NCBI GenBank assembly: GCA_028280945.1
Contig: JANQKV010000042.1
Span: 1-64,000, forward strand
DNA: 64,000 nt
DNA from: Opitutaceae bacterium
GTDB lineage: Bacteria; Verrucomicrobiota; Verrucomicrobiia; Opitutales; Opitutaceae
Direction of reading: 5' to 3'
The translations under genes were made by a program, and so were the position numbers. Below are positions 1 through 9,030 of this stretch, piece after piece. Each line of letters starts with the position of its first letter. Position 1 is the first letter of the stretch. Under the pieces are notes generated by a model, which saw only the letters and a program-made list of their open reading frames with translations, did no database searches and was not told the origin of the DNA.

Positions 1-1
1 C

Positions 2-1693
2 GGCAACATCGAGAGCAAGACCCTGGTTGATGGCACGGTCGTGAACGATTATGCGTATGGTGAACGCAACCACGGCCCGCACGCGGTAACCACGGCCAAT
101 GGGGTGGAATACACCTACGACCTGAATGGCAATTTAGTGAGCACCAACGATGGAGCCACGGCGAGCTGGACCGGCTTCGACAAGCCCCGCTGGCTGGCTG
201 AAGCCGGCGCCGGTAGCGGATTCCACTACAACCTGAATCGCCAGCGCGTGGTGCAGCACACGTTCACCTCGTTGCCCGACGGAGCCACTCCGGCCTTCAC
301 CGAGAAGAAGCTCTACATCGGCAGCGGCATGGAAGCCGACTACAGCATGGGCTCCAGTGAATTGGAACTGGATCGGGTGCGGCTTTATGTGACGACACCC
401 TCCGGCCGCAGCGGCGCCGTGGAAATCGATGCGGACTATACCGCGGGAGCGAAACACCGCCGGCTGGTCTACCACCAGGACCACCTCGGCTCGATCGACG
501 TGATCACCGAGTTTGCCACCACCACCGAATACGTCCAAGCCGCGGTGGCGAAGGACTGGGCGCAACCGTTGGGGCGGGACAGCCGCTACAGCTACGACGC
601 GTGGGGTGAGCGGCGCGATCCGAGTGACTGGATCGGTGCTCCCGATAGCACCACCCACGGTGGTGAAGACGACCTGACCCCGCGCGGCTTCACCGACCAC
701 GAGATGTTGGATGGCTTGGGCCTGGTCCACATGAACGGGCGCATCTATGATCCGCTCCTGGGCAGGTTCCTCTCAGCGGACCCGATCATCCAGGCTCCCG
801 CCAACCTGCAGAGTTACAACCGGTATAGCTACGTGATGAACAGCCCCCTGGGGTATGTGGATCCAAGCGGTTATACCCGCGAAGAGTATTACAACCAGCA
901 GACATCCTTCTCCCAGAAACGTCTCGATAAGTTTAACGCGGCGACGAAGAACGCTTTTGGAGGAACAGTCTCCAGTGATTCAGATATTCCAGCCGCAGAC
1001 CGTGTAGATTCTAACGCTCCAAGCACGTCCTCTAATACCCGGGGTAATTCTCAAAGCACCATTGACAAAGACGCTCCGACCACCAACGAAAATTCTACTA
1101 AGCATAGAAATAACGAACGTGGAAAAACTGAGAGTAACTCGGAAAATCCATCAACAGCTAATACCTACTCCTCTTTAGAGGAAGCAATCAAAGATACAGA
1201 TTTTGAAGACACCGTAGTTATCACGGAACAGTTCTATTATTACCACGCCTTAGACCCAGAAAAAGCGCTTCATGACACAGTAGAAGCCGTGCCTGGTGCG
1301 GGATATAAGAAAGTTTTTGGTAAGGTCGGATCAATGATACGCAAAGCGATGGCGAAATCGACAGAGCCTACCCGTTACCGAATGGATGATGAAAGAATTA
1401 TTGAAGTTCGCGAAGGTAATTACTTCGAATATATGAAACATCGATATAATTATAAAAAGATCCAGCACGTGAGTGGATTTAGGTTTCGAAGAATCGCAGT
1501 TCCATTCAGGCTCAAGGAGCGTCCTTTCATCGCAAGAAGTTCGATATGGGATGAAAACTCAGATTATTTGAGGGACCTATTGAAAAATATACCGGATAGT
1601 TCATCTAAAACGTATGTCAGAGTGCGTCGGTATTATATGTATACGCCTACAGTAGACGATCATCATTATCCTGAAATGCTAAATGAAGAATAA
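2..1693 (+). CDS. RHS repeat-associated core protein, C-terminal part with variable toxin tip (5' truncated by window edge)
   Basis: The reading frame is open from base 2, so this is the 3' end of a longer gene. YD-type repeats (YTYDLNGNLVS) lead to the RHS core hallmark GRFLSADPI followed by NRYSYVMNSPLGYVDPSG, ending near base 871. RHS proteins are large secreted or cell-surface shells that enclose and release a C-terminal toxin made after this core. The following roughly 270 residues are unrelated to the core, rich in Ser, Asn, Lys and Tyr, and encoded by much more AT-rich DNA, as expected for an exchangeable toxin tip acquired by recombination. I do not recognise the toxin fold; the last 100 residues are basic and aromatic. 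The stop overlaps the next gene by 11 bases, fitting a toxin-immunity pair. The RHS assignment is firm; toxin function is inferred. Confidence 0.9.
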   Translation, partial: GNIESKTLVDGTVVNDYAYGERNHGPHAVTTANGVEYTYDLNGNLVSTNDGATASWTGFDKPRWLAEAGAGSGFHYNLNRQRVVQHTFTSLPDGATPAFTEKKLYIGSGMEADYSMGSSELELDRVRLYVTTPSGRSGAVEIDADYTAGAKHRRLVYHQDHLGSIDVITEFATTTEYVQAAVAKDWAQPLGRDSRYSYDAWGERRDPSDWIGAPDSTTHGGEDDLTPRGFTDHEMLDGLGLVHMNGRIYDPLLGRFLSADPIIQAPANLQSYNRYSYVMNSPLGYVDPSGYTREEYYNQQTSFSQKRLDKFNAATKNAFGGTVSSDSDIPAADRVDSNAPSTSSNTRGNSQSTIDKDAPTTNENSTKHRNNERGKTESNSENPSTANTYSSLEEAIKDTDFEDTVVITEQFYYYHALDPEKALHDTVEAVPGAGYKKVFGKVGSMIRKAMAKSTEPTRYRMDDERIIEVREGNYFEYMKHRYNYKKIQHVSGFRFRRIAVPFRLKERPFIARSSIWDENSDYLRDLLKNIPDSSSKTYVRVRRYYMYTPTVDDHHYPEMLNEE

Positions 1694-2039
1694 AATAGTT
1701 TTCATATCAGTCTTTGCTCTATCTATATACATAATAATGGTGTTTCGCGTAATTGCCAGAGATTTATTTCTATTGCCTCATGATGGAAATAGAATAGAGT
1801 TGGGTTTGGGGGTTGATCTTGTTTCAATAATATTATTAATTGACATATTTTTTGTAGGATTGGGGTTCATAAAATATTTATTGATTGGATTTTATGCTTT
1901 CATTGGATGGAAATGTGTCGATAAATATTTACAGAGCATGGGTATTTTGATTTCGATGGGAAAATTTGTTTTAATGTTCATTTTCCCTATAATTATTTTT
2001 TATCTTATACCGACAGTATATGTGGTGATATTGCGTTAG
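1683..2039 (+). CDS. Small four-helix membrane protein, candidate immunity protein for the RHS tip
   Basis: This 118-residue protein is almost entirely hydrophobic. I see about four membrane segments, near residues 4-23, 42-63, 65-79 and 87-117. It starts inside the end of the RHS gene (11-base overlap), which implies translational coupling, and shares the same low GC content as the toxin tip. In RHS and other polymorphic toxin systems the gene directly after the toxin tip normally encodes the cognate immunity protein, so that role is inferred from position. A membrane immunity protein would suggest that the toxin acts on, or crosses, the inner membrane, but no homology supports this. It could instead be an unrelated passenger of the cassette. 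Confidence 0.6.
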   Translation: MKNKIVFISVFALSIYIIMVFRVIARDLFLLPHDGNRIELGLGVDLVSIILLIDIFFVGLGFIKYLLIGFYAFIGWKCVDKYLQSMGILISMGKFVLMFIFPIIIFYLIPTVYVVILR

Positions 2040-2665
2040 ATTTATAATGTAACCACCCACAAGCCAACCAATAGCAGGCGTGCCAATGCGCCAAAGGCGC
2101 ATGAGCCTGCCGGAAAATGAGGTGCGCGATGAACAGCTTCTGGGCTATAACCACCCCGACAATGCCCGGTCGAAAGCTAAGACAACTAACAAGGTTCCCG
2201 CAGGAAGTAGTCTTTGCTGATCAAATCCAACGGCAGGAGCCTTTTCCTTTCTGACTTACCCCAGCCTTCCCGTGACATTCAATAACGGGCCAAATTTGCC
2301 TACGCAAAGCACACCCCAACGGCTTGCCCATCCTCCTTCGCCAGAGGCTTCGGCGGACAGGCCACGGACCGCTTTCCCCGGTAACCGGAGAACGCCCTCC
2401 TGTCTCTTTCAACCCAGACGCCCGCTGCAAATGATAGGTAGGGATGCGACTGCCCATGCTATGTTGAGTCCAGAACAAGACCAAGGATGGGCCCTCGCCA
2501 GGCCGAAAGATTTTGCTTGGATCTCAACAGACGATCCTCGGCAAAGATTTGCCAACGCAAACGACAATCAAGCCTCCCCGTTGCGGCTTGGGGAGACATG
2601 AACGTGCTCCGCGGCCTCCGCAAGCAACCAACTATCTGACCGATCCTGCAGTTGTGTTTTCCCAG
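2040..2665. other. Gene-poor stretch after the RHS cassette
   Basis: About 620 bases with no convincing gene. Overlapping open frames of 80-170 codons exist in several frames, but their translations are low-complexity, Arg/Pro/Ser-rich and mutually overlapping, and none has a start context or domain I recognise. Base composition returns to GC-rich by about position 2080. One imperfect inverted motif is seen near 2333-2357 (ccttcgccagag / ttcggcgg). The stretch may hold decayed remains of earlier cassettes or a mobile element, but I could not identify any. Confidence 0.4.
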
Positions 2666-2965
2666 TTACTTCACCCGGTGCCAGCGCAGGGGTTTGGTTT
2701 TTTCCCGGACGAGAGTGCCCTTGGCTTCGAGGTCGAGTTGCACGCATTTAAACCACCAGCCGGAGGTTTTGCCACCGGGGAAGATTTTGTCGGACAACAG
2801 GGGCTTCACCGCATCCATGACTTCCGACTGGCTCATCCCGGGGGCTTTGCCTGGCAGGAGCTTGAGCAGGGCTCGTTTCATTTCGCGGTATTTCACGGCA
2901 TCCACCCGGGTGAGGTGTCCCGGCACGTTGAAGTTCTCGACCTCGATTTTCTCTACACCGGGCAT
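2666..2965 (-). CDS. DUF6958-like small protein
   Basis: The product is 99 residues, starting MPGVEKIEVENFNVPGH and ending with a basic LRWHRVK tail. The pattern (IEVEN-x-PGH-x-TRVDA-x-KY, then an MxxAVxPLL segment, PGGKTSGWW and VQLDLEAKG) agrees with my memory of the DUF6958 family of compact, single-domain bacterial proteins of about 100 residues. The gene is complete by length. Function is unknown; the even charge pattern and lack of signal or membrane segments suggest a cytoplasmic protein, possibly with a small winged-helix-like fold. It is transcribed towards the RHS cassette and stands alone. The gene call is better supported than the family name. Confidence 0.7.
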   Translation of the reverse strand: MPGVEKIEVENFNVPGHLTRVDAVKYREMKRALLKLLPGKAPGMSQSEVMDAVKPLLSDKIFPGGKTSGWWFKCVQLDLEAKGTLVREKTKPLRWHRVK

Positions 2966-3085
2966 TCCTTAGCCGAGCCGTATGTAGGCCTCAAGGCGAG
3001 GCTGTTCTGTAGTTTGTCACCATAATGGTGACACTATGGGGAAGCGTTGCGTGACGGCGCGGGGTGTGATGATTTTTGAGGCGTG

Positions 3086-5326
3086 ATGGGCTGTTGGCCA
3101 AAACGAGTGATGGTGTTGCTGGGGTTGGTTGCGGGTGGCTCCGCCTGTCTGTGTTCCTCCACGAACGCTGCCGAGAAATGGCGGATCGCAGTAGATTTTT
3201 CACCGTTCGGGAGTGTGGCGGAAGCGGCCCACGCGGAGGCGGAGGTTGATTGGCGGCGCGGACCGCTGCGTGAGCGAAATGCCTGCACTTTAAGCTACGC
3301 CGCACTGGAGTTGCGGGAGCACCTGGAGCGTGTTTCCGAAGCCCGTTTTGAGTTCACAAGCTTGGGCGACGAACCGGTGGAGCAATCGCTCATGTTGGCC
3401 ACGATGCAGGAGGCGCGGAGCCATCCATTCCTCAGTGAGTTGGTGCGCGAGCATGCACTCGCTGCCCGGCTCGAGCAGGAGGGCAGTTATGCCTTGGTTC
3501 CGCACGAGAGCGGACTCGCCATCATCGGTGGTGACCGGGCGGGGGTGCTCTACGGGGTTTATGGGTTTTTGGAGAGCCTGGGCATTCGGTGGTATGGACC
3601 GGAGGCGCACGAATCGTATTTTCCCGAGCCGGGGCCGCTGCGGTTGCCGGAAACGCTGGTGGTGGCGCAACCCAGTTTTAAGACGCGCGGGTTCTGGGGC
3701 AGCCAGGGAATGGATACGCCGGAGTTCTACACCTGGATGGTGCGCAACCGCTTCAATTACTGGACCATCCTCGAGCCCAACCGAGCCATCCTGCACAAGC
3801 TGGGCGTGCATCTGACGTATGGCGGGCACCGCTATTTTGAGCGCTACATGGATCCTGGAGCTGCCTACCCGTTCGATCTCCCCGGGTTCGACGGGGATGA
3901 GGCGTTGCCGGCCGATCCGTATGGCGCAGCCAGCGCAGAGTTTCAGGGGGACACCGATGGGGATGCCCAACTGACTTTCTTTGAGGCCCGGCCCGAATGG
4001 TATGGTTTAAACGAGGAGGGCGAGCGGGAGCCTTTCGACGGTTATTATGGCATGAACCTGTGCACCTCCAATCCGGCGCCGCTGGGTTTTCTCTATCAGC
4101 AGATCGTGCGGGAGATTGCGGAGGGAGAGTGGCAGGACATCGACTCCCTCAACTTTTGGGCAATGGACAATGGCGAGTGGTGCCAGTGCGAACCCTGCAC
4201 GGCGCTGGGAGAACCGACTGACCGGGTGCTGTTGATGGTCCATGGCCTGGAGCAGGCGTTTGATGCGGCGGTGCAGCGTGGTGAAATCCCCCGGCCACTG
4301 CGGATCATTTTCCCCATCTATCAGCAGACCCTGGCCGCGCCCACGCGGCCGCTACCGGAGGACTTCGATTTCACGACCAACATCGGCAATTACTTTCCCA
4401 TCCTGCGGTGTTACGTGCATCTGATCGATGATCCCACGTGCACGGAATATAATGTCGAGAACTGGGAAGCACTCACCGGCTGGACCCAAGGCGAGGATCG
4501 CCCCTTTGACGGCGAAATCTTCATCGGCGAATACTACAACGTGTCGGTGAATCGTTCGCTGCCCGTGCTCTATACCCGGTCGATCCAATACGATATCCCG
4601 ACGTATTACCGATTGGGGGCCCGGCACATGCTCTACATGCACACCGATACGCATCTCCTTGGGGTGAAACGGATCAACAACTTCCTCTACTCGCGCTTGC
4701 TTTGGGATGTTGAAGCCGACTTGGAAAATGAGATCGATGACTACTTCACCCACCTTTACGGCCCGGCGGCCGGGGCGATGCGGGAGTTGGGCGCAGAACT
4801 GGAATTCGCCCTCTCCAGCATCAAACCCCTGCGCTACTGGCATCACCTGCCCGAGCGTATCATCGATCGGGAATTTCCGTTGTTTGACAAACAACACTTC
4901 CAGCTGGAACCGGTCTCGAGCGAAGTCGATGACGGCGTGGACCTCGCCGAAAGCGTGGCGGCATTCCACCGCATCGCTGATCAACTTCAGGTGATCCTCG
5001 CCCAGGGAGACTTGTCGGCCGATATCAAACGCCGGTTGGTCGACGACGCCAAAACCATCCGTTACGGCGAGCATACCGTGCATTTTTACGATGCGGTGGC
5101 GCGGGCGCTGATCGCCGAAAACAACGGCGATCTCGATCTGGCCCGGACCGAGTTTCAACGCAGCCTGCCGCATGCCCGGGCCTTGATCGCGATGACGGAT
5201 GTCACGAATTCGGCCATCAGCAATGCCGCCCGGGCGGAAAACGGCTTGGTCGCGACCCGGATCGATGAAGCTTACGCTGAGCTTGCCGAGCGGCTGGACC
5301 TTCTGTGGTCGCCGGAATCGAATTGA
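3086..5326 (+). CDS. DUF4838 domain secreted protein (alpha-glucuronidase-like)
   Basis: A 746-residue protein with a signal peptide (hydrophobic core VMVLLGLVAGGSACLC, Ala-Ala near residue 30). Residues 60-200 resemble the N-terminal alpha/beta domain that precedes GH67-type barrels (YALVPHESGLAIIGGDRAG, LYGVYGFLESLGIRWYGP). The rest matches the DUF4838 barrel-like domain, including DNGEWCQCEPCTAL, a CxCxxC cluster near residues 366-371 typical of the family. DUF4838 proteins occur in polysaccharide-degrading Bacteroidota and Verrucomicrobiota and are thought to act on glycans outside the cytoplasm; the substrate is unknown here. I chose ATG 3086, preceded by GAGG at about 5 bases, over GTG 3083. 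The gene stands alone upstream of an unrelated gene. Confidence 0.85.
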   Translation: MGCWPKRVMVLLGLVAGGSACLCSSTNAAEKWRIAVDFSPFGSVAEAAHAEAEVDWRRGPLRERNACTLSYAALELREHLERVSEARFEFTSLGDEPVEQSLMLATMQEARSHPFLSELVREHALAARLEQEGSYALVPHESGLAIIGGDRAGVLYGVYGFLESLGIRWYGPEAHESYFPEPGPLRLPETLVVAQPSFKTRGFWGSQGMDTPEFYTWMVRNRFNYWTILEPNRAILHKLGVHLTYGGHRYFERYMDPGAAYPFDLPGFDGDEALPADPYGAASAEFQGDTDGDAQLTFFEARPEWYGLNEEGEREPFDGYYGMNLCTSNPAPLGFLYQQIVREIAEGEWQDIDSLNFWAMDNGEWCQCEPCTALGEPTDRVLLMVHGLEQAFDAAVQRGEIPRPLRIIFPIYQQTLAAPTRPLPEDFDFTTNIGNYFPILRCYVHLIDDPTCTEYNVENWEALTGWTQGEDRPFDGEIFIGEYYNVSVNRSLPVLYTRSIQYDIPTYYRLGARHMLYMHTDTHLLGVKRINNFLYSRLLWDVEADLENEIDDYFTHLYGPAAGAMRELGAELEFALSSIKPLRYWHHLPERIIDREFPLFDKQHFQLEPVSSEVDDGVDLAESVAAFHRIADQLQVILAQGDLSADIKRRLVDDAKTIRYGEHTVHFYDAVARALIAENNGDLDLARTEFQRSLPHARALIAMTDVTNSAISNAARAENGLVATRIDEAYAELAERLDLLWSPESN

Positions 5327-5417
5327 TCCGGCTGATTTCCTGTGTGGACAAGTTTGTGCTGGGCAGCGGCAGGCCGATCTGGGAGGGGTTGTGCGCTCGC
5401 CTTGAGCGACCAACTAC

Positions 5418-6980
5418 ATGGCAATCTGGGAATACAAAGTAATCAGCAGCGGCAAGGGCGGCTTCGCCAACCCCAGCCTGCTGGAGAATTTTTTGAACGA
5501 CCTCGGCAAGGAAGAGTGGGAGATCATCGACTACCGTCCCGCCGACGACAACCCGCTGGCTTTCACCGGCTTGGCCCGCCGGGCCCAGCAACGGGATTGG
5601 ACCTTGGAAGCCGAAGCCGCCGCCCAGGCCCGGGAGGAAGAGCGGAAAAAACGCGAAGAGGAGCGCCGCCGCGAAGAGGAGCGTATCGCCGCGGCCGCGG
5701 TCGAAGCGGAACGTGAGGCTGCGAAAGCCGAACAGGAAGGGCTGCGGGCCGCTAGTGACACGGAACGGGATGACGATTCCGAGGCATTGGCTGATGAGGC
5801 CAGCGGCCTCGAGATTTGGGACGAGTTCGACATGGAGGACGAGCTGCCGACCCTGCTTGACGCCATCAAACCGCACCTGCGCCGCAACCCCAAGGGACTG
5901 GGCGAGGCGGCGGCGATCGACTACCTCGCCAAACGCTGGGACCAGGAGCCGTCCGATGTGCTGGGGGCGCTGGAGGAATGTGGTTTGGAGATCCCGGAAT
6001 CGGACGAGGCCGAGCCGGCCTACTTTGGTTTTGAGGGCGACCTGTTCTGGCTGAATCGCAACAACCGCGGGCAGCTCTTCATCAACGTGCGCGAAAAGCC
6101 GCGGGCAAAATTCAGGACCACCAAAATGAAGAAGGTGGCGGACGATGATCCGGCCGCGGAGGACCTGCGCGAGGATCACGCGGCGGAGAAAGCGCGCCGC
6201 CAAAAGAAGGCCGAAGAAAAGGCCGCCCGGGAGGAAGCGGCAGCCGCGGAAGCAGCCAAGCCGGCCGAGCCCCTGCCGGAGGGGTTGGATTTGCTGGATC
6301 TGCTCAAAGACAGGATGCGGCGCAACCGCCGGGGACCGGGATTTTCGGGGTCCATCAGTTTTCTGGCCAAGGCCCTCAAGCATGAGCCGGAGGTTTTGGT
6401 CGAAGCACTGGCCTCGATTGGTCTGCAACCGCCCGAGGACAAGGATGCCAAACCCAGTTTCGTGGAGCATGGCGGGGAGCTCTACTGGATGAAGCAGGAC
6501 GCCCGGGGCGGCGGATGGATCAACTGCAAGGAGATCGACAAGGCCAAAGACACCAAGGCAGAGGAGACAACTTCCGAGTCACCCGACGATGAGACCACCC
6601 AATCGGAAGGTGAAATCACCTTCGCGCCCGGTCCCAACGCGGTGCCGGCCTTGCGCCTGCTGCTGAAACCAAAATCACGGGGATCCGGTGAAGCGGCGGC
6701 GATTGAATCCCTGGCCGAGAACCTGGCCAAGGCGCCGGGGGAGATCCTGGAGGTGCTGGTGAAGGCGGGGCTGACCGTGCCGGAATCGGTCGATGACAAG
6801 CCGACGTTCATTGAATTGGGCGAGGAGATTCTCTGGCTGAACCGTAACAAACGAACGGATGTGCTGTGGCTGAATGCCAAACCCAAGCCGAAGCGCAAGA
6901 CGGCCACGAAGAAGGCCGCCGCGAAAAAAGCGACAACCAGGAAAACCACCAAGAAAAAAGCCGAATCAGCGAAGGACTGA
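5418..6980 (+). CDS. Triple-repeat protein with DUF4177-like head and histone-H1-like lysine tail
   Basis: The 520-residue product has a modular layout. Residues 1-62 (MAIWEYKVISSGKGGFANP) look like the short DUF4177 fold. Residues 75-125 are a Glu/Arg/Ala-rich coiled coil. Then come three copies of an approximately 85-residue domain (about 135-225, 285-375 and 405-490), each with an LRRNPKG / MRRNRRG / KPKSRG segment, a helix (EAAAIDYLAKRW, GSISFLAKALKH, EAAAIESLAENL), a VLxxLxxxGLxxPE helix and a final LFWLNRN / LYWMKQD / ILWLNRN strand. Spacers are acidic and Ala-rich. The tail (490-520) is Lys/Ala/Thr-rich like histone H1 or bacterial HU extensions. The repeats resemble small winged-helix units, so nucleic-acid binding is plausible, but this is inference. 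No signal peptide. Confidence 0.75.
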   Translation: MAIWEYKVISSGKGGFANPSLLENFLNDLGKEEWEIIDYRPADDNPLAFTGLARRAQQRDWTLEAEAAAQAREEERKKREEERRREEERIAAAAVEAEREAAKAEQEGLRAASDTERDDDSEALADEASGLEIWDEFDMEDELPTLLDAIKPHLRRNPKGLGEAAAIDYLAKRWDQEPSDVLGALEECGLEIPESDEAEPAYFGFEGDLFWLNRNNRGQLFINVREKPRAKFRTTKMKKVADDDPAAEDLREDHAAEKARRQKKAEEKAAREEAAAAEAAKPAEPLPEGLDLLDLLKDRMRRNRRGPGFSGSISFLAKALKHEPEVLVEALASIGLQPPEDKDAKPSFVEHGGELYWMKQDARGGGWINCKEIDKAKDTKAEETTSESPDDETTQSEGEITFAPGPNAVPALRLLLKPKSRGSGEAAAIESLAENLAKAPGEILEVLVKAGLTVPESVDDKPTFIELGEEILWLNRNKRTDVLWLNAKPKPKRKTATKKAAAKKATTRKTTKKKAESAKD

Positions 6981-7012
6981 TTCGGCGGATCCCCGGCTCA
7001 CTTCCGTGAGCC
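6961..7012. terminator. Two adjacent hairpins between convergent genes
   Basis: A perfect 9-bp stem (CCGAATCAG / CTGATTCGG, loop 7) overlaps the stop codon of the triple-repeat gene, and a second 7-bp stem (GGCTCAC / GTGAGCC, loop TTCC) follows at 6995-7012. The next gene converges from the other strand at 7035. Neither stem has a clear U-run, so these are terminator-like structures that probably separate the two convergent transcripts. Confidence 0.5.
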
Positions 7013-7034
7013 ACTGTCTGTCGGGGTGGCGGGC

Positions 7035-8117
7035 TTATTCCTTTTTCCGAATGAGAATGTCGCCGTTCATGGTCGCGACCTGCAGGTCGACACCGCCGCC
7101 ATTGAGCGTGCCGCTGACAACCTTGCCGCCCGCCATGGAAGGAATGCTGGGCGGGCGCGGAGGGCGGGGGGCCCGCGGTGCTTTTGCCACTTCGCGGGCC
7201 ACCTCGGCCTGGACGCGTTCCATTTCAGCCTGGGCCCGATCCATTTCGGCCCGGGCATGGTCCATCTCACGTTCGGCATGCTCGCGTTCGCGCTGGACCT
7301 CGGCGATTTCGATGCGTGCTTCGGCCATGGCGTCGCGGACCTCTTCGGCAATCTCCATCGCCATCTCAACGGCTCCCTCCGCCATCTCGGCGGCAAATTC
7401 GGCAATCTCCTCATGGGCTTCGGGGGCAAACGTGCGGCCGCTGGTGGTTGTGGTGACCATCTCCTCGTTGTCGAAATTGGTGAGAATACTGCCGTTTTGG
7501 GTGCGGAACCGCACGTTGGCCTGGGCGTCGACCGGGAGGTGCAGTTCGATCTCGCCGTTCATGGACGTGAAGGAGAGTGGTCGTTCCGGGTGAAGCTCGG
7601 TGAAGGATGCTTCGATCTCGCCGTTCATGGATTCGATGATCGCCCCGCCGGAGATGTTCTGCAGTTCGATTTCGCCGTTGAGGTTCTTGATGGCGATATT
7701 CCCGGAAATGTCGTCGACATCAATCTCACCGCCGATGCTGACCTCGATGTCGAGGTGGGTATCGTGCGGCACGGTGACGACAAATTGCGCGGGTTCGGCC
7801 CAATCCATGCCGTTGCCGTAATCCAGGGTGATGACGTTGTTCTTCTCGATGAGTGAAAAGGACGCGCCGGAGCTGAGCACACGCATGCCGTCGTCCCGCA
7901 CTTCTTCACGGGGATCACGGGAGGCGTCCGTGCGAACGGAGACTTCCTCGACGTCGGCGCCTTGGATGAGCACCTCGCCGTGCATGAGACGGGCCTGAAA
8001 ACGCCCGGGTTCGTCGGGATTGGAGAACGTGGCCGTGGTCGCGTTGGAGTCGGCGCGGGCGATGAGCGAGCCCATCGTGCCGAGCGCAACCAGGGTGAGA
8101 ATGGATTTTAGTTTCAT
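7035..8117 (-). CDS. Secreted DUF4097-type beta-repeat protein with a central coiled coil
   Basis: The product has about 360 residues when started at MKLKSILTLVALGTMG, which gives a normal signal peptide; a longer start at 8162 adds 15 non-signal residues. Residues 70-200 contain the repeating MNGEIE / LNGEIE / SIGGEID pattern of the DUF4097 adhesin-like beta-solenoid. It is interrupted at about 215-310 by a long helical, heptad-like segment rich in Glu, Ala, Met and Arg (EREHAEREMDHARAEMD), then a Pro-rich hinge, and ends with one further beta repeat (VATMNGDILIRKKE). DUF4097 genes often sit beside sigma/anti-sigma genes, as here: it lies 48 bases after the anti-sigma-like gene on the same strand. 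It is probably exported to the periplasm or envelope; the ligand is unknown. Confidence 0.8.
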   Translation of the reverse strand: MKLKSILTLVALGTMGSLIARADSNATTATFSNPDEPGRFQARLMHGEVLIQGADVEEVSVRTDASRDPREEVRDDGMRVLSSGASFSLIEKNNVITLDYGNGMDWAEPAQFVVTVPHDTHLDIEVSIGGEIDVDDISGNIAIKNLNGEIELQNISGGAIIESMNGEIEASFTELHPERPLSFTSMNGEIELHLPVDAQANVRFRTQNGSILTNFDNEEMVTTTTSGRTFAPEAHEEIAEFAAEMAEGAVEMAMEIAEEVRDAMAEARIEIAEVQREREHAEREMDHARAEMDRAQAEMERVQAEVAREVAKAPRAPRPPRPPSIPSMAGGKVVSGTLNGGGVDLQVATMNGDILIRKKE

Positions 8118-8165
8118 GGTTTTAAGAGGACTGAGGGTTTGGAGGTGTGGTGTGGGACCCAAAAA

Positions 8166-9014
8166 TCAGGAGGCGCCGAGGCGCACGAGACCGCGGCGGG
8201 CGGCTTCGCGAACGACGTCATTGGTGGCCGGGTTGCGGGTGAGGGAGTCGAGGGCGGCTTCAGCGCCGTCATCGCGGGAAGCGACGACAAAATCGATCAT
8301 GGCCACCTGCACCAGGGGGGAGGACTCACGGGGCAGGGCATTGAGCACGCCGGCGCGGACGGGAGCCAGGTCGACATGAGCATAGAGCGCCTCAAGGGCG
8401 GTGAGGCGGACGTTGACGCTGGGGTCGAAGGCGAGGGTATTAAGCAATCGGGCGAGGGTGCGGTCATTGGCTTCGCCTTCGTTGAGGGCGGCAATCACAC
8501 CTTGGAGGCGGTTGGAGGCCGGCTGGGCCAGCAGCTGGGTGCTGACGACACGGTTCATCGATTCCATCTGGGCCCGAAGATCGGCCAGTTCCTGCTGAGT
8601 AGCCGGGTCGGTTTGAACAATGATCTGCGGCTCGGCGGTGGGGAGCAGGCGGGTGCCGGCGACCACGCCTAGGATGAGCACAACAACGGTCAGAGCAAAC
8701 TGCAGGGCAGGGCGGCTGGGCAGCAATGCGGCGAAGAACGAATCGATGCGGCTGCGGGCCAGGGTGAAGGGACTGGGGGCGTCGAGCTCGGCCTGGGCTT
8801 CCTCGAGCCAAAGGTTGAAATTGGCGCGCAGGCGGGGCGACGGTTCGGGCTCGGGCAGTTTGTCGAGTGCGATGAGGGTCTTTTGCAAGTCGGCCCACTC
8901 GCGTTGGCAGTCGAGACTGGTCTTGAGAAGTTCGCGGATCTTCGCGGATTCATGGGCGGGCAATTTGCCGGCCTGGTAATCGATGAAATTGTCCTGTATG
9001 CGTTGACGGTCCAT
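8166..9014 (-). CDS. Anti-sigma-factor-like membrane protein with C-terminal HEAT-like repeats
   Basis: Starting at MDRQRIQDNF (ATG 9014) the protein has 282 residues. Residues 1-80 are helical, like an anti-sigma domain (ESAKIRELLKTSLDCQREW) but without the HxxxCxxC zinc motif. One membrane helix lies at about 103-122 (FALTVVVLILGVVAGTRLL). A short coiled coil follows, then about 100 residues of Leu/Ala-rich helical repeats (VRLTALEALYAH, LVQVAMIDFVVASRDDG) of HEAT type facing the periplasm. It begins 16 bases after the ECF sigma stop, the usual sigma/anti-sigma order. Role: probably binds and holds the sigma factor at the membrane, with HEAT repeats as the sensing part. Sensing is inferred. 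Confidence 0.75.
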   Translation of the reverse strand: MDRQRIQDNFIDYQAGKLPAHESAKIRELLKTSLDCQREWADLQKTLIALDKLPEPEPSPRLRANFNLWLEEAQAELDAPSPFTLARSRIDSFFAALLPSRPALQFALTVVVLILGVVAGTRLLPTAEPQIIVQTDPATQQELADLRAQMESMNRVVSTQLLAQPASNRLQGVIAALNEGEANDRTLARLLNTLAFDPSVNVRLTALEALYAHVDLAPVRAGVLNALPRESSPLVQVAMIDFVVASRDDGAEAALDSLTRNPATNDVVREAARRGLVRLGAS

Positions 9015-9030
9015 GGCGGATAAAGGTGGG

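Noticed and set aside
2221-3025. Several overlapping frames of 87-170 codons after the RHS cassette
   Set aside because: Overlap each other and the better-supported DUF6958-like gene; translations are not protein-like.
4352-5413. 353-codon minus-strand frame opposite the DUF4838 gene
   Set aside because: Shadow frame with no recognisable domain.
5217-6470. 417-codon minus-strand frame across the triple-repeat gene
   Set aside because: Low-complexity Leu/Gly/Arg-rich translation; the plus-strand protein shows three internal repeats.
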